Shown piece after piece: positions 35,614 to 44,424 of a stretch of 64,000 bases of DNA; position 1 is the first letter of the stretch; every line of letters starts with the position of its first letter. The stretch comes from Hydrogenovibrio sp. JE_KL2 (lineage in GTDB: Bacteria > Pseudomonadota > Gammaproteobacteria > Thiomicrospirales > Thiomicrospiraceae). The notes beneath the pieces were generated by a model. That model made no database searches, had not been told where the DNA came from, and was given only the letters and a program-made list of their open reading frames with translations. The DNA lies in contig NZ_WBJR01000001.1 of assembly GCF_009296185.1 (NCBI RefSeq), forward strand, positions 744,001 to 808,000. Direction: 5' to 3'. Both the position numbers and the translations under genes were made by a program.

Positions 35614-36242
35614 AATACCTCCTCAATAATTTCATCTACTTCCTGCGCTGCCGCTGCACCTGTCTTGCCAACACAGTAAACACTCGCACCATCGACTGCC
35701 GCATTACGATAAATCGCTCTGCGACGAATACCGCCTTTCAATGCGGGAATATCAAACTCTTCCAACGCTTGCTTCATCGCATTCGACAATGCACTACGAG
35801 GTTCTAACTGATTCACCACGATATAAGGCTTCAGCGCACGGTTTTGCATCTTAGCTTGTTCAATCGCTTCAACCAAACGGATACTCGCCCACAAGTCCAC
35901 TGGCGACGGCAATACCGGTATCAATATCACGTCCGATACTTTCATTGCCATTTGCATCACACCCGTTTCAAGCGTTGGCGGGCAATCAATGACCACAAAG
36001 TCATAATCCTGTGCGAAACGCTTTACTTCTGTCGCCAGGTTGCCGCCAACGCGAATCACCGATACCGGGAATAATCTGTCTTCCGGCGCAAGGCTGCACC
36101 ATTGCCCGGCTGAACCTTGTGGGTCGGCATCAATCACTAAAGCTCTTCCGCGTTTGGCTAGACCTGCGGCAAAATTCATACTCAAGGTGGTTTTGCCGGT
36201 TCCCCCTTTTTGGTTGGCGATTGAAAAAATACGTGCTGGCAT
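35610..36242 (-). CDS. ParA/MinD-type ATPase, orphan positioning ATPase (McdA-like candidate)
   Basis: A 210-residue ParA-family ATPase with the deviant Walker A KGGTGKTT, the A' motif VIDADPQGSAGQW and Walker B FVVIDCPPTLE. It is short, with no N-terminal helix-turn-helix, unlike chromosomal ParA, and no parB gene or parS-like array is nearby. Such orphan ATPases position cargos such as carboxysomes, chemoreceptor clusters or polymer granules by oscillating on the nucleoid. The immediately downstream disordered gene is the likely cargo-linked partner. Confidence 0.88.
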   Translation of the reverse strand: MPARIFSIANQKGGTGKTTLSMNFAAGLAKRGRALVIDADPQGSAGQWCSLAPEDRLFPVSVIRVGGNLATEVKRFAQDYDFVVIDCPPTLETGVMQMAMKVSDVILIPVLPSPVDLWASIRLVEAIEQAKMQNRALKPYIVVNQLEPRSALSNAMKQALEEFDIPALKGGIRRRAIYRNAAVDGASVYCVGKTGAAAAQEVDEIIEEVL

Positions 36243-36420
36243 TCAGGCTTCCAAGTTTAGTTTGCTCGCCAGCAGCAACCGCCGGTTCGCAAAAATAATG
36301 ATTAACTGCAATCTATTATATTTTTACGGGTGATTTGCAATCAGTGTTTTCTCCTATGGACTAATGACAACCCATAGACTTTGTGAATGGATAAAAAATG
36401 CGCTAACTCGGCAAGCACAA

Positions 36421-36449
36421 ACAAAAAAGCCCGCAAAATGCGGGCTTTT
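36421..36449 (-). terminator. Rho-independent terminator after the ABC-F gene
   Basis: Ten-base-pair stem AAAAGCCCGC/GCGGGCTTTT with a short A-rich loop at 36425-36449, continuing with T on the minus strand. Confidence 0.85.
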
Positions 36450-36469
36450 GAAAAACGCTTGAATCAGGA

Positions 36470-38071
36470 TCAAGCATCAAGCGTTTTAAGGTATGACTCG
36501 TAGTCTCCACGGTAGTCTTCAATACCGTTTTCCGTCATCACCAAAACGCGTGTCGCAATCGAGGAGACGAACTCACGGTCATGGGAAACGAAAATCACCG
36601 TTCCTGGATAGTTTTCCAATGCGATGTTCAATGACTCGATTGATTCCATATCCAAGTGGTTGGTCGGTTCATCCATAATCAACACATTTGGCTTTTGCAG
36701 CATCAGCTTACCGAACAGCATTCTGCCTTGCTCTCCCCCGGAAAGCACTTTGACCGACTTGTCGATTTCTTTTTGCGAGAATAACAAACGCCCCAAAATA
36801 CCGCGAATAGCTTGCTCGTCATCGCCCGGTTGTTTCCACTGGCTCATCCAGTCCAACAGACTCAAGTCTTCAGCAAAGTCCGCCGCATGATCCTGCGCGT
36901 AATAACCGATCTTAACGTTTTCAGACCACTTCACTTCACCGGATGTCAGCTCAGTATCCCCGACCAAACATTTCAGGAAGGTGGTTTTACCGATACCGTT
37001 ACCCCCGATAACCGCAAGACGTTCTTCCACTTCCAACATCATGCTGAAGTCTTTAATCACTTCATTATCGCCATCGTCGTCATGATAAGTTTTGCTTAGG
37101 TGTTCGATTTCCAATGCCAGACGGAACAGCTTTTTGTCTTGTTCAAAACGGATAAACGGGTTTACACGGCTAGAAGGCTTAACCTCTTCCAATTGAATCT
37201 TATCAATCAACTTAGCACGCGAAGTCGCTTGTTTGGCTTTAGACGCGTTGGCAGAGAAACGGCTCACGAAAGTTTTCAATTCATTGATTTGCGCTTGTTT
37301 CTTGGCGTTGTCAGACAATAGACGATCGCGCGCTTGCGTCGCCGCCACCATGTACTCGTCATAGTTGCCAGGGTAAACACGTAACTCACCATAGTCCAAA
37401 TCTGCCATGTGCGTACAAACACTGTTCAAAAAGTGTCTATCATGCGAGATGATAATCATCGTACTTTTACGCTCGTTGAGTACGTTTTCCAACCAACGAA
37501 TGGTGTCGATATCCAAGTTGTTTGTCGGCTCGTCAAGTAACAGAATATCTGGATCGGCAAACAGTGCCTGTGCCAACAAAACACGCAGTTTCCAACCCGG
37601 TGCGACTTCACTCATCGGCCCGAAATGTTGATCGACGGGAATCCCTACGCCCAACAACAATTCGCCCGCACGGGATTCAGCAGTGTAACCATCCATTTCC
37701 GCAAATTTCACTTCCAAATCTGCGACTTTCATGCCGTCTTCTTCAGACATTTCCGGCAAGCTGTAGATACGATCACGCTCTTGCTTCACTTCCCAAAGCT
37801 CAGGGTCGCCCATAATCACGGTATCGACCACAGTGAATTCTTCATAGGCGAACTGATCCTGCTTCAGTTTCCCTAAACGCTCATCCGGGTCAAGACTCAC
37901 ATTACCGGAGGTAGGTTCCAGGTCGCCCCCAAGGATTTTCATCAGGGTAGACTTTCCGCAACCATTCGCTCCAATCAAACCATAGCGATTACCTTCGCCG
38001 AACTTGACTGAGATATCTTCAAAAAGCGGTTTTTCACCAAATTGCATCGTAATGTTTGCGGTCGATAACAC
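36470..38071 (-). CDS. ybiT: ABC-F family ATPase, YbiT type
   Basis: A 533-residue soluble protein with two ABC domains: Walker [13 protein letters not shown] and GGNGIGKTT, Walker [13 protein letters not shown] and [12 protein letters not shown], and an ABC-F linker region of about 80 residues rich in charged helices (residues 240-305). There are no membrane segments. Length and linker match E. coli YbiT. ABC-F proteins act on the ribosome E site; YbiT's exact role is still poorly defined. Confidence 0.92.
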   Translation of the reverse strand: MLSTANITMQFGEKPLFEDISVKFGEGNRYGLIGANGCGKSTLMKILGGDLEPTSGNVSLDPDERLGKLKQDQFAYEEFTVVDTVIMGDPELWEVKQERDRIYSLPEMSEEDGMKVADLEVKFAEMDGYTAESRAGELLLGVGIPVDQHFGPMSEVAPGWKLRVLLAQALFADPDILLLDEPTNNLDIDTIRWLENVLNERKSTMIIISHDRHFLNSVCTHMADLDYGELRVYPGNYDEYMVAATQARDRLLSDNAKKQAQINELKTFVSRFSANASKAKQATSRAKLIDKIQLEEVKPSSRVNPFIRFEQDKKLFRLALEIEHLSKTYHDDDGDNEVIKDFSMMLEVEERLAVIGGNGIGKTTFLKCLVGDTELTSGEVKWSENVKIGYYAQDHAADFAEDLSLLDWMSQWKQPGDDEQAIRGILGRLLFSQKEIDKSVKVLSGGEQGRMLFGKLMLQKPNVLIMDEPTNHLDMESIESLNIALENYPGTVIFVSHDREFVSSIATRVLVMTENGIEDYRGDYESYLKTLDA

Positions 38072-38233
38072 CTTAAAAAATCCTTATTTAACTGACGGGT
38101 CGAATGAACTTAACTGACTGAATTTCTAACCAATAAAATGAATGCGGTATTCTGACATAACTCAAAGGAAATTTGGGGCGAATACGCTAGTTTTTAGTGA
38201 GTTTTAATACAGATTTAATGGTTGAGTCAAACA

Positions 38234-38252
38234 CCCCAACCTGGCAGATTTT
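38234..38252 (+). repeat. dispersed repeat copy
   Basis: CCCCAACCTGGCAGATTTT, 26 bp downstream of the DUF4282-like gene stop. Confidence 0.9.
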
Positions 38253-38278
38253 ATTGGAGGGTTGTCCCTACTACAAAA

Positions 38279-38614
38279 TCAATGCGGTAATACCACTGAG
38301 ATTTGCGACTGCACCAAGGCATCGCGCATTTGCATATAAGCAATCAAGAACTCAAACAACATACGCCAGAACAACTCCATGAACAAAAATGCCATGACAA
38401 AAAAGAACAGTAACCAACCCTTTTGCTTTGGCGACAATGCCTGCCAAAAAGTCTTTTTGCCCGTTTCATAAGCCGAACGAACAAAACTGTATTTTCTAAC
38501 GAGCCAGACCACTAAAAACCATGCCGCCGTCGGCAGTACTACAGCGCCCAGATAGTAAAAAATAATCAAGGCATCAATGCTGATAAAACGTTTAAATGTG
38601 AGAAAATCCATCAT
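38279..38614 (-). CDS. small two-TM membrane protein, DUF4282-like
   Basis: A 111-residue inner-membrane protein starting MMDFLTFKRFISIDALIIFYY, with membrane segments at about residues 15-40 and 67-91 separated by a basic stretch (KTFWQALSPKQKG). The opening and two-TM layout resemble DUF4282. Function unknown. It lies between ybiT and the FKBP gene as a separate unit. Confidence 0.7.
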   Translation of the reverse strand: MMDFLTFKRFISIDALIIFYYLGAVVLPTAAWFLVVWLVRKYSFVRSAYETGKKTFWQALSPKQKGWLLFFFVMAFLFMELFWRMLFEFLIAYMQMRDALVQSQISVVLPH

Positions 38615-38685
38615 CTTGTCGTCTCGCCTCTAAAGCTCAAAAACCCATTCTACCCCAATACTGGGTTTTACCCTTCTGCAAAAAC

Positions 38686-38713
38686 ACAAAAGCCCGCAAA
38701 TGCGGGCTTTTGT
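38686..38713. terminator. terminator hairpin after the FKBP gene
   Basis: Thirteen-base-pair stem ACAAAAGCCCGCA/TGCGGGCTTTTGT with an AA loop, just past the stop of the FKBP gene at 38738. It is nearly identical in core sequence to the ybiT terminator at 36425. Confidence 0.85.
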
Positions 38714-38737
38714 CGAGCAAAAAGTCAAATGTTTAGC

Positions 38738-39352
38738 TTAAGACGCAATGCCCAATAACTCAACTTCAAAAACCAAGGTTTGATAAGGCCCGATTGCGCC
38801 ACTTGAACCTTGCTCACCATACGCCAAATCGTAAGGGATTGTCAGACGCCATTTTGAACCAACCGGCATCAGTTGTAAGGCTTCTGTCCAACCGGCAATC
38901 ACTCGGTTCACTGGGAATTCCGCTGGTTGACCACGTTCAACTGAGCTGTCGAAAACCGTACCGTCAATCAATGTCCCGTGATAGTGCGTAGAAACCACAG
39001 AATCCGCTTTAGGTTTTTCACCATTGCCTTCCACCAGAATTTCATATTGAAGACCGGATTCAAGAACCACGACATTGTCTTTTTTAGCGTTTTCCATCAA
39101 GAAGGCTTCCCCTTCTGCCGCAGCTTCTTTGGCTTTTTCAGCTTGCTTTGCCATCATCACATCATTGATTTCCTGGAAAGCATCTTGCATAGCAGCTTGG
39201 TCGATTGGGTTTGCTTTACCACTTAGCGTATCCATCAAACCTTGCGCCATGGCTTCGGCATTCAAACCATCAAACGGATCTGCCGCCAACTGATCACCAA
39301 ACTGACGCCCTAATGTATAACTCACAATATCTGCAGAAGAAGTATAAGACAT
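38738..39352 (-). CDS. FKBP-type peptidyl-prolyl isomerase, FklB-like
   Basis: A 204-residue FKBP of the FklB/Mip-like group: an N-terminal helical dimerisation half (SYTLGRQFGDQLAADPF) and a C-terminal isomerase domain with VVSTHYHGTLIDGTVFDSS, PVNRVIAGWTEALQLM and LAYGEQGSSGAIGP. The ATG at 39352 is chosen over an in-frame TTG five codons upstream. No signal peptide is visible, so it is probably a cytoplasmic folding catalyst. Confidence 0.93.
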   Translation of the reverse strand: MSYTSSADIVSYTLGRQFGDQLAADPFDGLNAEAMAQGLMDTLSGKANPIDQAAMQDAFQEINDVMMAKQAEKAKEAAAEGEAFLMENAKKDNVVVLESGLQYEILVEGNGEKPKADSVVSTHYHGTLIDGTVFDSSVERGQPAEFPVNRVIAGWTEALQLMPVGSKWRLTIPYDLAYGEQGSSGAIGPYQTLVFEVELLGIAS

Positions 39353-39440
39353 AATTTCACTACTCAATCAATTCAAAAGAGGCGTAGCTTAACATAGTTT
39401 TACCCACTTTTTTCGGGTTTGACCCGCTCAAATAAAGGCA

Positions 39441-39477
39441 TAAAAAAACCGCCAGGTTGGGGTAGCATGGCGGTTTT
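39441..39477 (-). terminator. terminator containing a degenerate dispersed-repeat core
   Basis: Stem AAAACCGCCA/TGGCGGTTTT (39445-39454 with 39468-39477); the minus strand continues in T. Its left arm and loop read GCCAGGTTGGGG, the core of the dispersed repeat, at 39451-39462. It ends the dUTPase operon. Confidence 0.8.
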
Positions 39478-39502
39478 ATTTGGAACTTTCAGTACTTTGA
39501 CG

Positions 39503-40189
39503 CTAAGCAAGCTGGGAATAGCTTTCCTTCAAGCTGATATAAAGTTCATCGCCGGAAAAGGTCGTCATGCGCTCAATAATCTCAAACATCACCACATTAT
39601 CTTCCTTACCATTCCACACCTTAATATAAGTGCCTTCTTTGTAGCCATGGTCTTGGCGGAATTTATTCAATACGTTCTTCGCCATGTAGATTTGGTACAA
39701 CTGTTCAAACTCAAGTTCGGCAACCTGACAAGACCTGAAGAAGGTCACTGCGAGTGCGGACAGATAGCTGTCTGTCACTTGCGTTTTTATCAACGCCTTT
39801 GCCATCATCGCCTCGTGAACCTGTACTTGTATAATAACCGACAAGTCTTTTAGCTTTTCGTCATCGCTCGACTCATAAGCTTTGTTCAGAATATCTGCGG
39901 CTTCGTCCTTACTGAAATTTTCCAACGCCAAACTCAATAAAAAATGCCAAATATCCACCAACTCGACACGGACGTTTTCCATATCGGTGGTCGCATCAAC
40001 ACTCTTCCAGTGTTTCCAAGGATAACTGTCGATCAACTCCGCCGTTTCCATCACGATGCAGCGTCGCCAATCAATCACTTTACCGAGCGCGGTTTTACCA
40101 CTGCGCCAGTCTGCTCCGTTCGTCATTTCATTCAATGCCGCCTGCATTGAAAGCATTTCATTAATCTCGTTAAGTTTATTCATCGTCAA
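39503..40189 (-). CDS. dimeric (all-alpha) dUTP diphosphatase
   Basis: A 228-residue all-alpha NTP pyrophosphatase of the dimeric dUTPase type seen in Campylobacter and trypanosomes. The metal-binding helices are visible as VMETAELIDSYPWKHWK and VRVELVDIWHFLLS. It hydrolyses dUTP to dUMP, keeping uracil out of DNA. Its start directly abuts the stop of the upstream hypothetical gene, so the two form an operon. Confidence 0.88.
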   Translation of the reverse strand: MTMNKLNEINEMLSMQAALNEMTNGADWRSGKTALGKVIDWRRCIVMETAELIDSYPWKHWKSVDATTDMENVRVELVDIWHFLLSLALENFSKDEAADILNKAYESSDDEKLKDLSVIIQVQVHEAMMAKALIKTQVTDSYLSALAVTFFRSCQVAELEFEQLYQIYMAKNVLNKFRQDHGYKEGTYIKVWNGKEDNVVMFEIIERMTTFSGDELYISLKESYSQLA

Positions 40190-40525
40190 TTACCAATCCC
40201 TTGATGAGGTTGAATTTACCAAATGCTCGTCAATCAAGGTGACTGCAAACTTCTCATCAAACTCGCCATGACCGATATCATCAATCCACTCAGGGTTGCT
40301 AAACCCGCCATAAGCATCCGGCTCATAAAACGCAAAACCGACTTTATATTCGTCACTCATGCGAGCAAACATCAGAACCAACTTTTTGCTGTTTTGCTTG
40401 TTCTTGATCTCACAGGTATTGTTGTCGTTTTTCTGAAAAACGATTTCCGCCGCCTCATTCTGTGTCAAATAAGCATCAATGGCCGATTGAACCGTGGCAT
40501 ATAAATCATCATAATTTTCAATCAC
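40190..40525 (-). CDS. hypothetical protein co-transcribed with dUTPase
   Basis: A 111-residue acidic cytoplasmic protein that I do not recognise. It has alternating strands (KKLVLMFARMSDEYKVGFAFYE) and a C-terminal acidic block (PEWIDDIGHGEFDEKF). Its stop immediately precedes the dUTPase start, suggesting translational coupling and a linked role, but nothing more can be said. Confidence 0.7.
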   Translation of the reverse strand: MIENYDDLYATVQSAIDAYLTQNEAAEIVFQKNDNNTCEIKNKQNSKKLVLMFARMSDEYKVGFAFYEPDAYGGFSNPEWIDDIGHGEFDEKFAVTLIDEHLVNSTSSRDW

Positions 40526-40641
40526 GTTGTTTCTCCAATTTTTTCAAAGATTCTACCCTAAATGATGCTTTCCGACGAATTTTGAATTGTTATCTTAATC
40601 CGCCCGCCATCCTAAACGAGTCAATGATTTCCCCCCTTGCA

Positions 40642-40660
40642 CCCCAACCTGGCAGATTTT
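40642..40660 (+). repeat. dispersed repeat copy
   Basis: CCCCAACCTGGCAGATTTT in the divergent spacer between the dUTPase operon and the first DEAD-box gene, one of the few copies not next to a gene 3' end. Confidence 0.9.
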
Positions 40661-40701
40661 GTCGGTATTTTGTATTTATCTTGTCATTTGGGCTGAGCTT
40701 T

Positions 40702-40731
40702 CTGACATTTATGTGCGTAATGCTTTATAAT
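40702..40731 (+). promoter_or_regulatory. sigma-70 promoter of the first RhlE-type gene
   Basis: CTGACA at 40702-40707 and a perfect TATAAT at 40726-40731 with an 18-bp spacer, about 78 bp before the ATG at 40809, leaving an untranslated leader of about 70 nt. Confidence 0.6.
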
Positions 40732-40808
40732 TCAACGGCATCTCTCCTAATTCACCATTCCTGTTTTACCAGCCTACCCGCTATTGATTCGTACCTATGA
40801 GGATTTCT

Positions 40809-42002
40809 ATGTCATTTTCGCAACTTGGATTGTCTGCTCCGATCGTTAAAGCGGTTACCGAGCTTGGTTATGACACACCTACTGAAATCCAGCAACAGGC
40901 GATTCCGGTTACTTTGTCGGGCAAGGATCTCATGGCGGCAGCGCAGACTGGAACGGGAAAAACTGCCAGTTTTGTGTTGCCTTTGCTGGAAAAACTCACT
41001 GCGTTTGATGCTATCCGTGGGCGCTCCATCCGCGCACTTATCCTTGCACCAACACGCGAACTGGCGGTGCAGGTTGAGAAAAATATCGTGGATTACGCCA
41101 AGCACTTGAACCTAAGTTCATTGGTGGTTTATGGCGGTACCGATTTAGAGCCGCAAAAGCAGCGTCTGTTGCAAGGTGTCGATTTATTGGTGGCGACACC
41201 GGGTAGATTGCTGGACTTGGCGTATCAACGCGCCCTGTTCTTTGATGACTTGAAATTTCTGGTTTTGGATGAAGCCGACAGAATGCTCGACATGGGCTTT
41301 ATTGATGACATCAATAAAATCATCGACCGTTTGCCGCTTAATCGTCAAAGCCTGCTGTTTTCTGCCACACTGACGGATGATGTACGTTATCTTGCCGACA
41401 CGGTTTCCCATAGTGCCGTCGAAATCTCGGTTTCGCCTCAAACCAAAGCGGCTCCGAAAATCAATCAATGGTTGGTGACGGTGGATAAAGATACCAAGTC
41501 CGCACTACTGAGCCATTTGATTAACGAACATCACTGGGATCAGGCACTGATTTTTGTTGAGAAAAAACACTCCGCCGCCAAACTCGTCGAACAGCTTGGC
41601 AAGCGAGGCATTGTTGCAGACTCCATCCACAGCGGTAGAAGTCAGGCAATGCGAGAACAGGTTTTGTCCGACTTCAAATCCGGCAAACTCAAATATTTGA
41701 TTGCCACCGGCATTGCTGCCCGTGGTATTGATATAAACAACCTCAGCCGCGTAGTGAACTACGATCTGCCTTATCCGGCTGAAGAATACATTCACCGCAT
41801 CGGTCGTACAGGTAGAGCCGGTGCCACAGGCGAAGCCATCTCTCTGGTATCGAAAGATGACTTCAAGAACCTCTGCGCCATTGAAAGCTTATTGGGGCAC
41901 CTTATTCAACGTATAGAAATCGAAGGCTTTCCGGTCAAAAAGACCGTCCCCATTTCGATTCTGAATTATCAACCTAAAAATAAAACACAACATAAAAGAT
42001 AG
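40809..42002 (+). CDS. DEAD-box RNA helicase, RhlE-like
   Basis: A 397-residue DEAD-box helicase with FSQLGLSAPIVKAV Q-motif region, [11 protein letters not shown] (Walker A), [29 protein letters not shown] (DEAD), SAT, and the second-domain ARGIDINN and [10 protein letters not shown] motifs. AGGATTT precedes the ATG at 40809. It lacks the long basic tail of its neighbour. It unwinds RNA duplexes, probably in ribosome assembly or RNA decay. Confidence 0.93.
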   Translation: MSFSQLGLSAPIVKAVTELGYDTPTEIQQQAIPVTLSGKDLMAAAQTGTGKTASFVLPLLEKLTAFDAIRGRSIRALILAPTRELAVQVEKNIVDYAKHLNLSSLVVYGGTDLEPQKQRLLQGVDLLVATPGRLLDLAYQRALFFDDLKFLVLDEADRMLDMGFIDDINKIIDRLPLNRQSLLFSATLTDDVRYLADTVSHSAVEISVSPQTKAAPKINQWLVTVDKDTKSALLSHLINEHHWDQALIFVEKKHSAAKLVEQLGKRGIVADSIHSGRSQAMREQVLSDFKSGKLKYLIATGIAARGIDINNLSRVVNYDLPYPAEEYIHRIGRTGRAGATGEAISLVSKDDFKNLCAIESLLGHLIQRIEIEGFPVKKTVPISILNYQPKNKTQHKR

Positions 42003-42068
42003 GTTGAACCCCACAAACAAAAGCGCTCATATAACGACCGCTGACTTAAAATTTAATATCGAGAAAAA

Positions 42069-43442
42069 ATGAAATTTACCGAACTTGGCTTAAATGCCCA
42101 AATTACACAAGCCATTGCCAACACTGGCTATACGACACCAACCCCTATTCAGGCACAGGCAATTCCTGCTGTCTTAGAAGGACACGATGTCATGGCCGCC
42201 GCCCAAACAGGTACAGGCAAAACCGCGGCCTTTACGTTGCCCTTGCTTGAAAACCTTTCTAAAGGACCTAAAGCAAAATCCAACCAAGCGCGTGCGCTGA
42301 TTTTAACGCCAACAAGAGAGTTGGCGCTGCAAGTCAGCGAGAGTGTTGAAACCTACGGCAAAGAGCTCACACTGACCTCTACAGTGGTTTACGGTGGCGT
42401 GAAGATCAATCCACAAATGCAACGCCTGCGCAAAGGCGCAGATATTTTGGTTGCCACGCCCGGCAGACTGCTTGACCTTTATCAGCAAAACGCCGTGCGT
42501 TTCGATCACTTGGAAGTACTCATCTTGGACGAAGCCGACCGTATGTTGGATATGGGCTTTATTCGCGACATCAAAAAGATACTAACCTTACTGCCTAAAA
42601 AGCGCCAAAACCTCCTGTTTTCAGCCACCTTCTCCAATGAGATTAGAGCGTTGGCAAAAGGCTTGGTTCACAATCCTGTCGAGATTTCGGTTACCCCGAA
42701 AAACTCTACCGCAGAAACCGTTAAACAGAAAATCTACCCTGTTGATAAGGCGCAAAAAACCAAACTACTGATTCAGCTCATTAAAGACCATGCCTGGTAT
42801 CAAGTGCTGGTCTTTACCCGCACCAAACACGGTGCTAACCGACTTGCCACGCAGTTGGATAAAAGCGGCATCAAAGCCGACGCTATCCATGGCAATAAAA
42901 GCCAAAGTGCGCGTGTTCGTGCCTTAAATGGATTTAAAGAAAACAAATTGCAGGTGCTGGTGGCTACAGACATCGCCGCACGCGGTATTGATATTGATCT
43001 GTTACCCCACGTGGTGAACTTCGATTTACCGAATGTGTCGGAAGATTACGTGCACCGTATCGGCAGAACAGGTCGTGCTGGCGAGAGTGGTGAAGCCATT
43101 TCTCTAGTGTGTGCTGAAGAGTTCAGCGAATTGGTCGGCATTGAAAACCTGATTAATCAAATTCTACCAAGGGAAATCGTTGCTGGTTTTGAGCCGAAGA
43201 ACCCATTGGGAGAATCCAAAATCGGTCTCAAACCGAAGAAACCCAAAAAGCCTAAAAAACCGAAAGTGTTTGAAGACAAGCACACAGGCAAAGCACCCGC
43301 TGCGCCAAGAAGAGGTCAAAACAAACCTAACGCAGGCAAACCAACGGGCAACGACTCCCCTTACCGCAAAAGCTCTAAGCCGAATCAGTCTGGCCGCAGC
43401 CGCAAACCAGCGAATACGCAAAACGCCGGCAAACAAAGCTAA
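42069..43442 (+). CDS. rhlE: DEAD-box RNA helicase RhlE with basic tail
   Basis: A 457-residue paralogue of the upstream gene with the same complete motif set ([54 protein letters not shown]). It carries in addition a roughly 75-residue C-terminal tail very rich in Lys, Pro, Asn and Arg ([14 protein letters not shown] onwards) that should be disordered and bind RNA. The gap to the first helicase gene is 66 bp, so they may share a transcript. The tandem arrangement indicates local duplication followed by divergence. Confidence 0.93.
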   Translation: MKFTELGLNAQITQAIANTGYTTPTPIQAQAIPAVLEGHDVMAAAQTGTGKTAAFTLPLLENLSKGPKAKSNQARALILTPTRELALQVSESVETYGKELTLTSTVVYGGVKINPQMQRLRKGADILVATPGRLLDLYQQNAVRFDHLEVLILDEADRMLDMGFIRDIKKILTLLPKKRQNLLFSATFSNEIRALAKGLVHNPVEISVTPKNSTAETVKQKIYPVDKAQKTKLLIQLIKDHAWYQVLVFTRTKHGANRLATQLDKSGIKADAIHGNKSQSARVRALNGFKENKLQVLVATDIAARGIDIDLLPHVVNFDLPNVSEDYVHRIGRTGRAGESGEAISLVCAEEFSELVGIENLINQILPREIVAGFEPKNPLGESKIGLKPKKPKKPKKPKVFEDKHTGKAPAAPRRGQNKPNAGKPTGNDSPYRKSSKPNQSGRSRKPANTQNAGKQS

Positions 43443-43483
43443 ATCCACTTTTACCGGGGTATTTCGGCTGTTTAAGTCTTGTA

Positions 43484-43502
43484 CCCCAACCTGGTAGATT
43501 TT
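43484..43502 (+). repeat. dispersed repeat copy overlapping a stop codon
   Basis: CCCCAACCTGGTAGATTTT. Its last two T, with the following A, form the TAA stop of the minus-strand YrhK-like gene. Confidence 0.9.
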
Positions 43503-43785
43503 AAGCGGCTGAAGCACTTGCTTCAGTCATGCTTCGGTGGATTCTTGCCAAGTGAACCAAGCTGGTCAGCTTGACCAGCGGCTTAATCAAAAACTGGGCA
43601 CTACCGACAATAAACAACCAAGTACCGCTTTCCATCAATGAGTTGTTCAAGAAAAAGAAACTACCAACCAAAAACCAAATTGCTATCAGCAAATCATTCA
43701 GTGCGCCAATCGCTTCATAGCGGCGCTGAATAATCAAATGATGGTTCCATAGCTTGATGTCGAATTCTTGAGTACCTTGTGACAT
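43501..43785 (-). CDS. YrhK-domain membrane protein
   Basis: A 94-residue protein with the YrhK pattern: LIIQRRYEAIGALNDLLIAIWF, two membrane segments (about residues 31-48 and 54-70), and a polar tail. Convergent with rhlE. Function unknown. Its stop codon is formed at the edge of a dispersed-repeat copy. Confidence 0.75.
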   Translation of the reverse strand: MSQGTQEFDIKLWNHHLIIQRRYEAIGALNDLLIAIWFLVGSFFFLNNSLMESGTWLFIVGSAQFLIKPLVKLTSLVHLARIHRSMTEASASAA

Positions 43786-44056
43786 TATTTCCTCTTTCAG
43801 TTTCTGATGTATTCAACATTAGAACAAGAAAGCCTGCCAGATAAAACCTTTGAGCAAGGAATCTTAAGGTTCATTCCAGAATAGGATTCGGAATCGCAAC
43901 GCTTGAAACTGTGTCACTTCCTTTGCAAGCTGATTTTTCCGCAAAACGATTTCTATAAAAAAACAGTCATAGTTTTTCAAGTAAACAGGTACGAGATTAT
44001 CTTAGGATAGTCCGGTTAGCTATTTTTACTTTTAACTGGAAATGAGGGATTATTAA

Positions 44057-44323
44057 ATGGCGCAGAAAATACAAAAATTTGGTTCTATCGGTGCAAGTGG
44101 CAAAGAAGCCCTGAAAAAAGCCATTATCCTGAGTATTCCGCTCTTTGTTCTTAACTTCATTATCGTTTCTCATGTGATTAACGATATCGGGTTGCCTTAC
44201 TTCCTATCTCATTTCAAAGTGGCTTTCTATATGCTGTTCAATACCGCAGCGGATGTGATTACGTTTTACATTGTCTTGATGCAGTTCCACAAAATCGAGC
44301 ACCACAAACTTCAGCTAGGTTAA
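44057..44323 (+). CDS. small two-TM membrane protein
   Basis: An 88-residue protein with a basic N-terminus and two membrane segments (about residues 21-40 and 55-76) and a His-containing tail (FHKIEHHKLQLG). The family resembles small DUF2061-like membrane proteins, but I am not certain. GAGGGA precedes the ATG. It stands alone. Confidence 0.65.
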   Translation: MAQKIQKFGSIGASGKEALKKAIILSIPLFVLNFIIVSHVINDIGLPYFLSHFKVAFYMLFNTAADVITFYIVLMQFHKIEHHKLQLG

Positions 44324-44366
44324 GACGGTTCTACTTAAGCAAGTAATTTTTCAGAACTTTATTGAT

Positions 44367-44401
44367 ACCAGTCGACAACCTGAATCAGGCTATCGACTGG
44401 T
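44367..44401. terminator. double hairpin between convergent genes
   Basis: Outer stem ACCAGTCGA/TCGACTGGT with an inner CCTG/CAGG stem. It lacks a strong T-run, so termination is possible but not certain. Confidence 0.5.
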
Positions 44402-44424
44402 GAATGTTGCAAAACAATTCCGCT

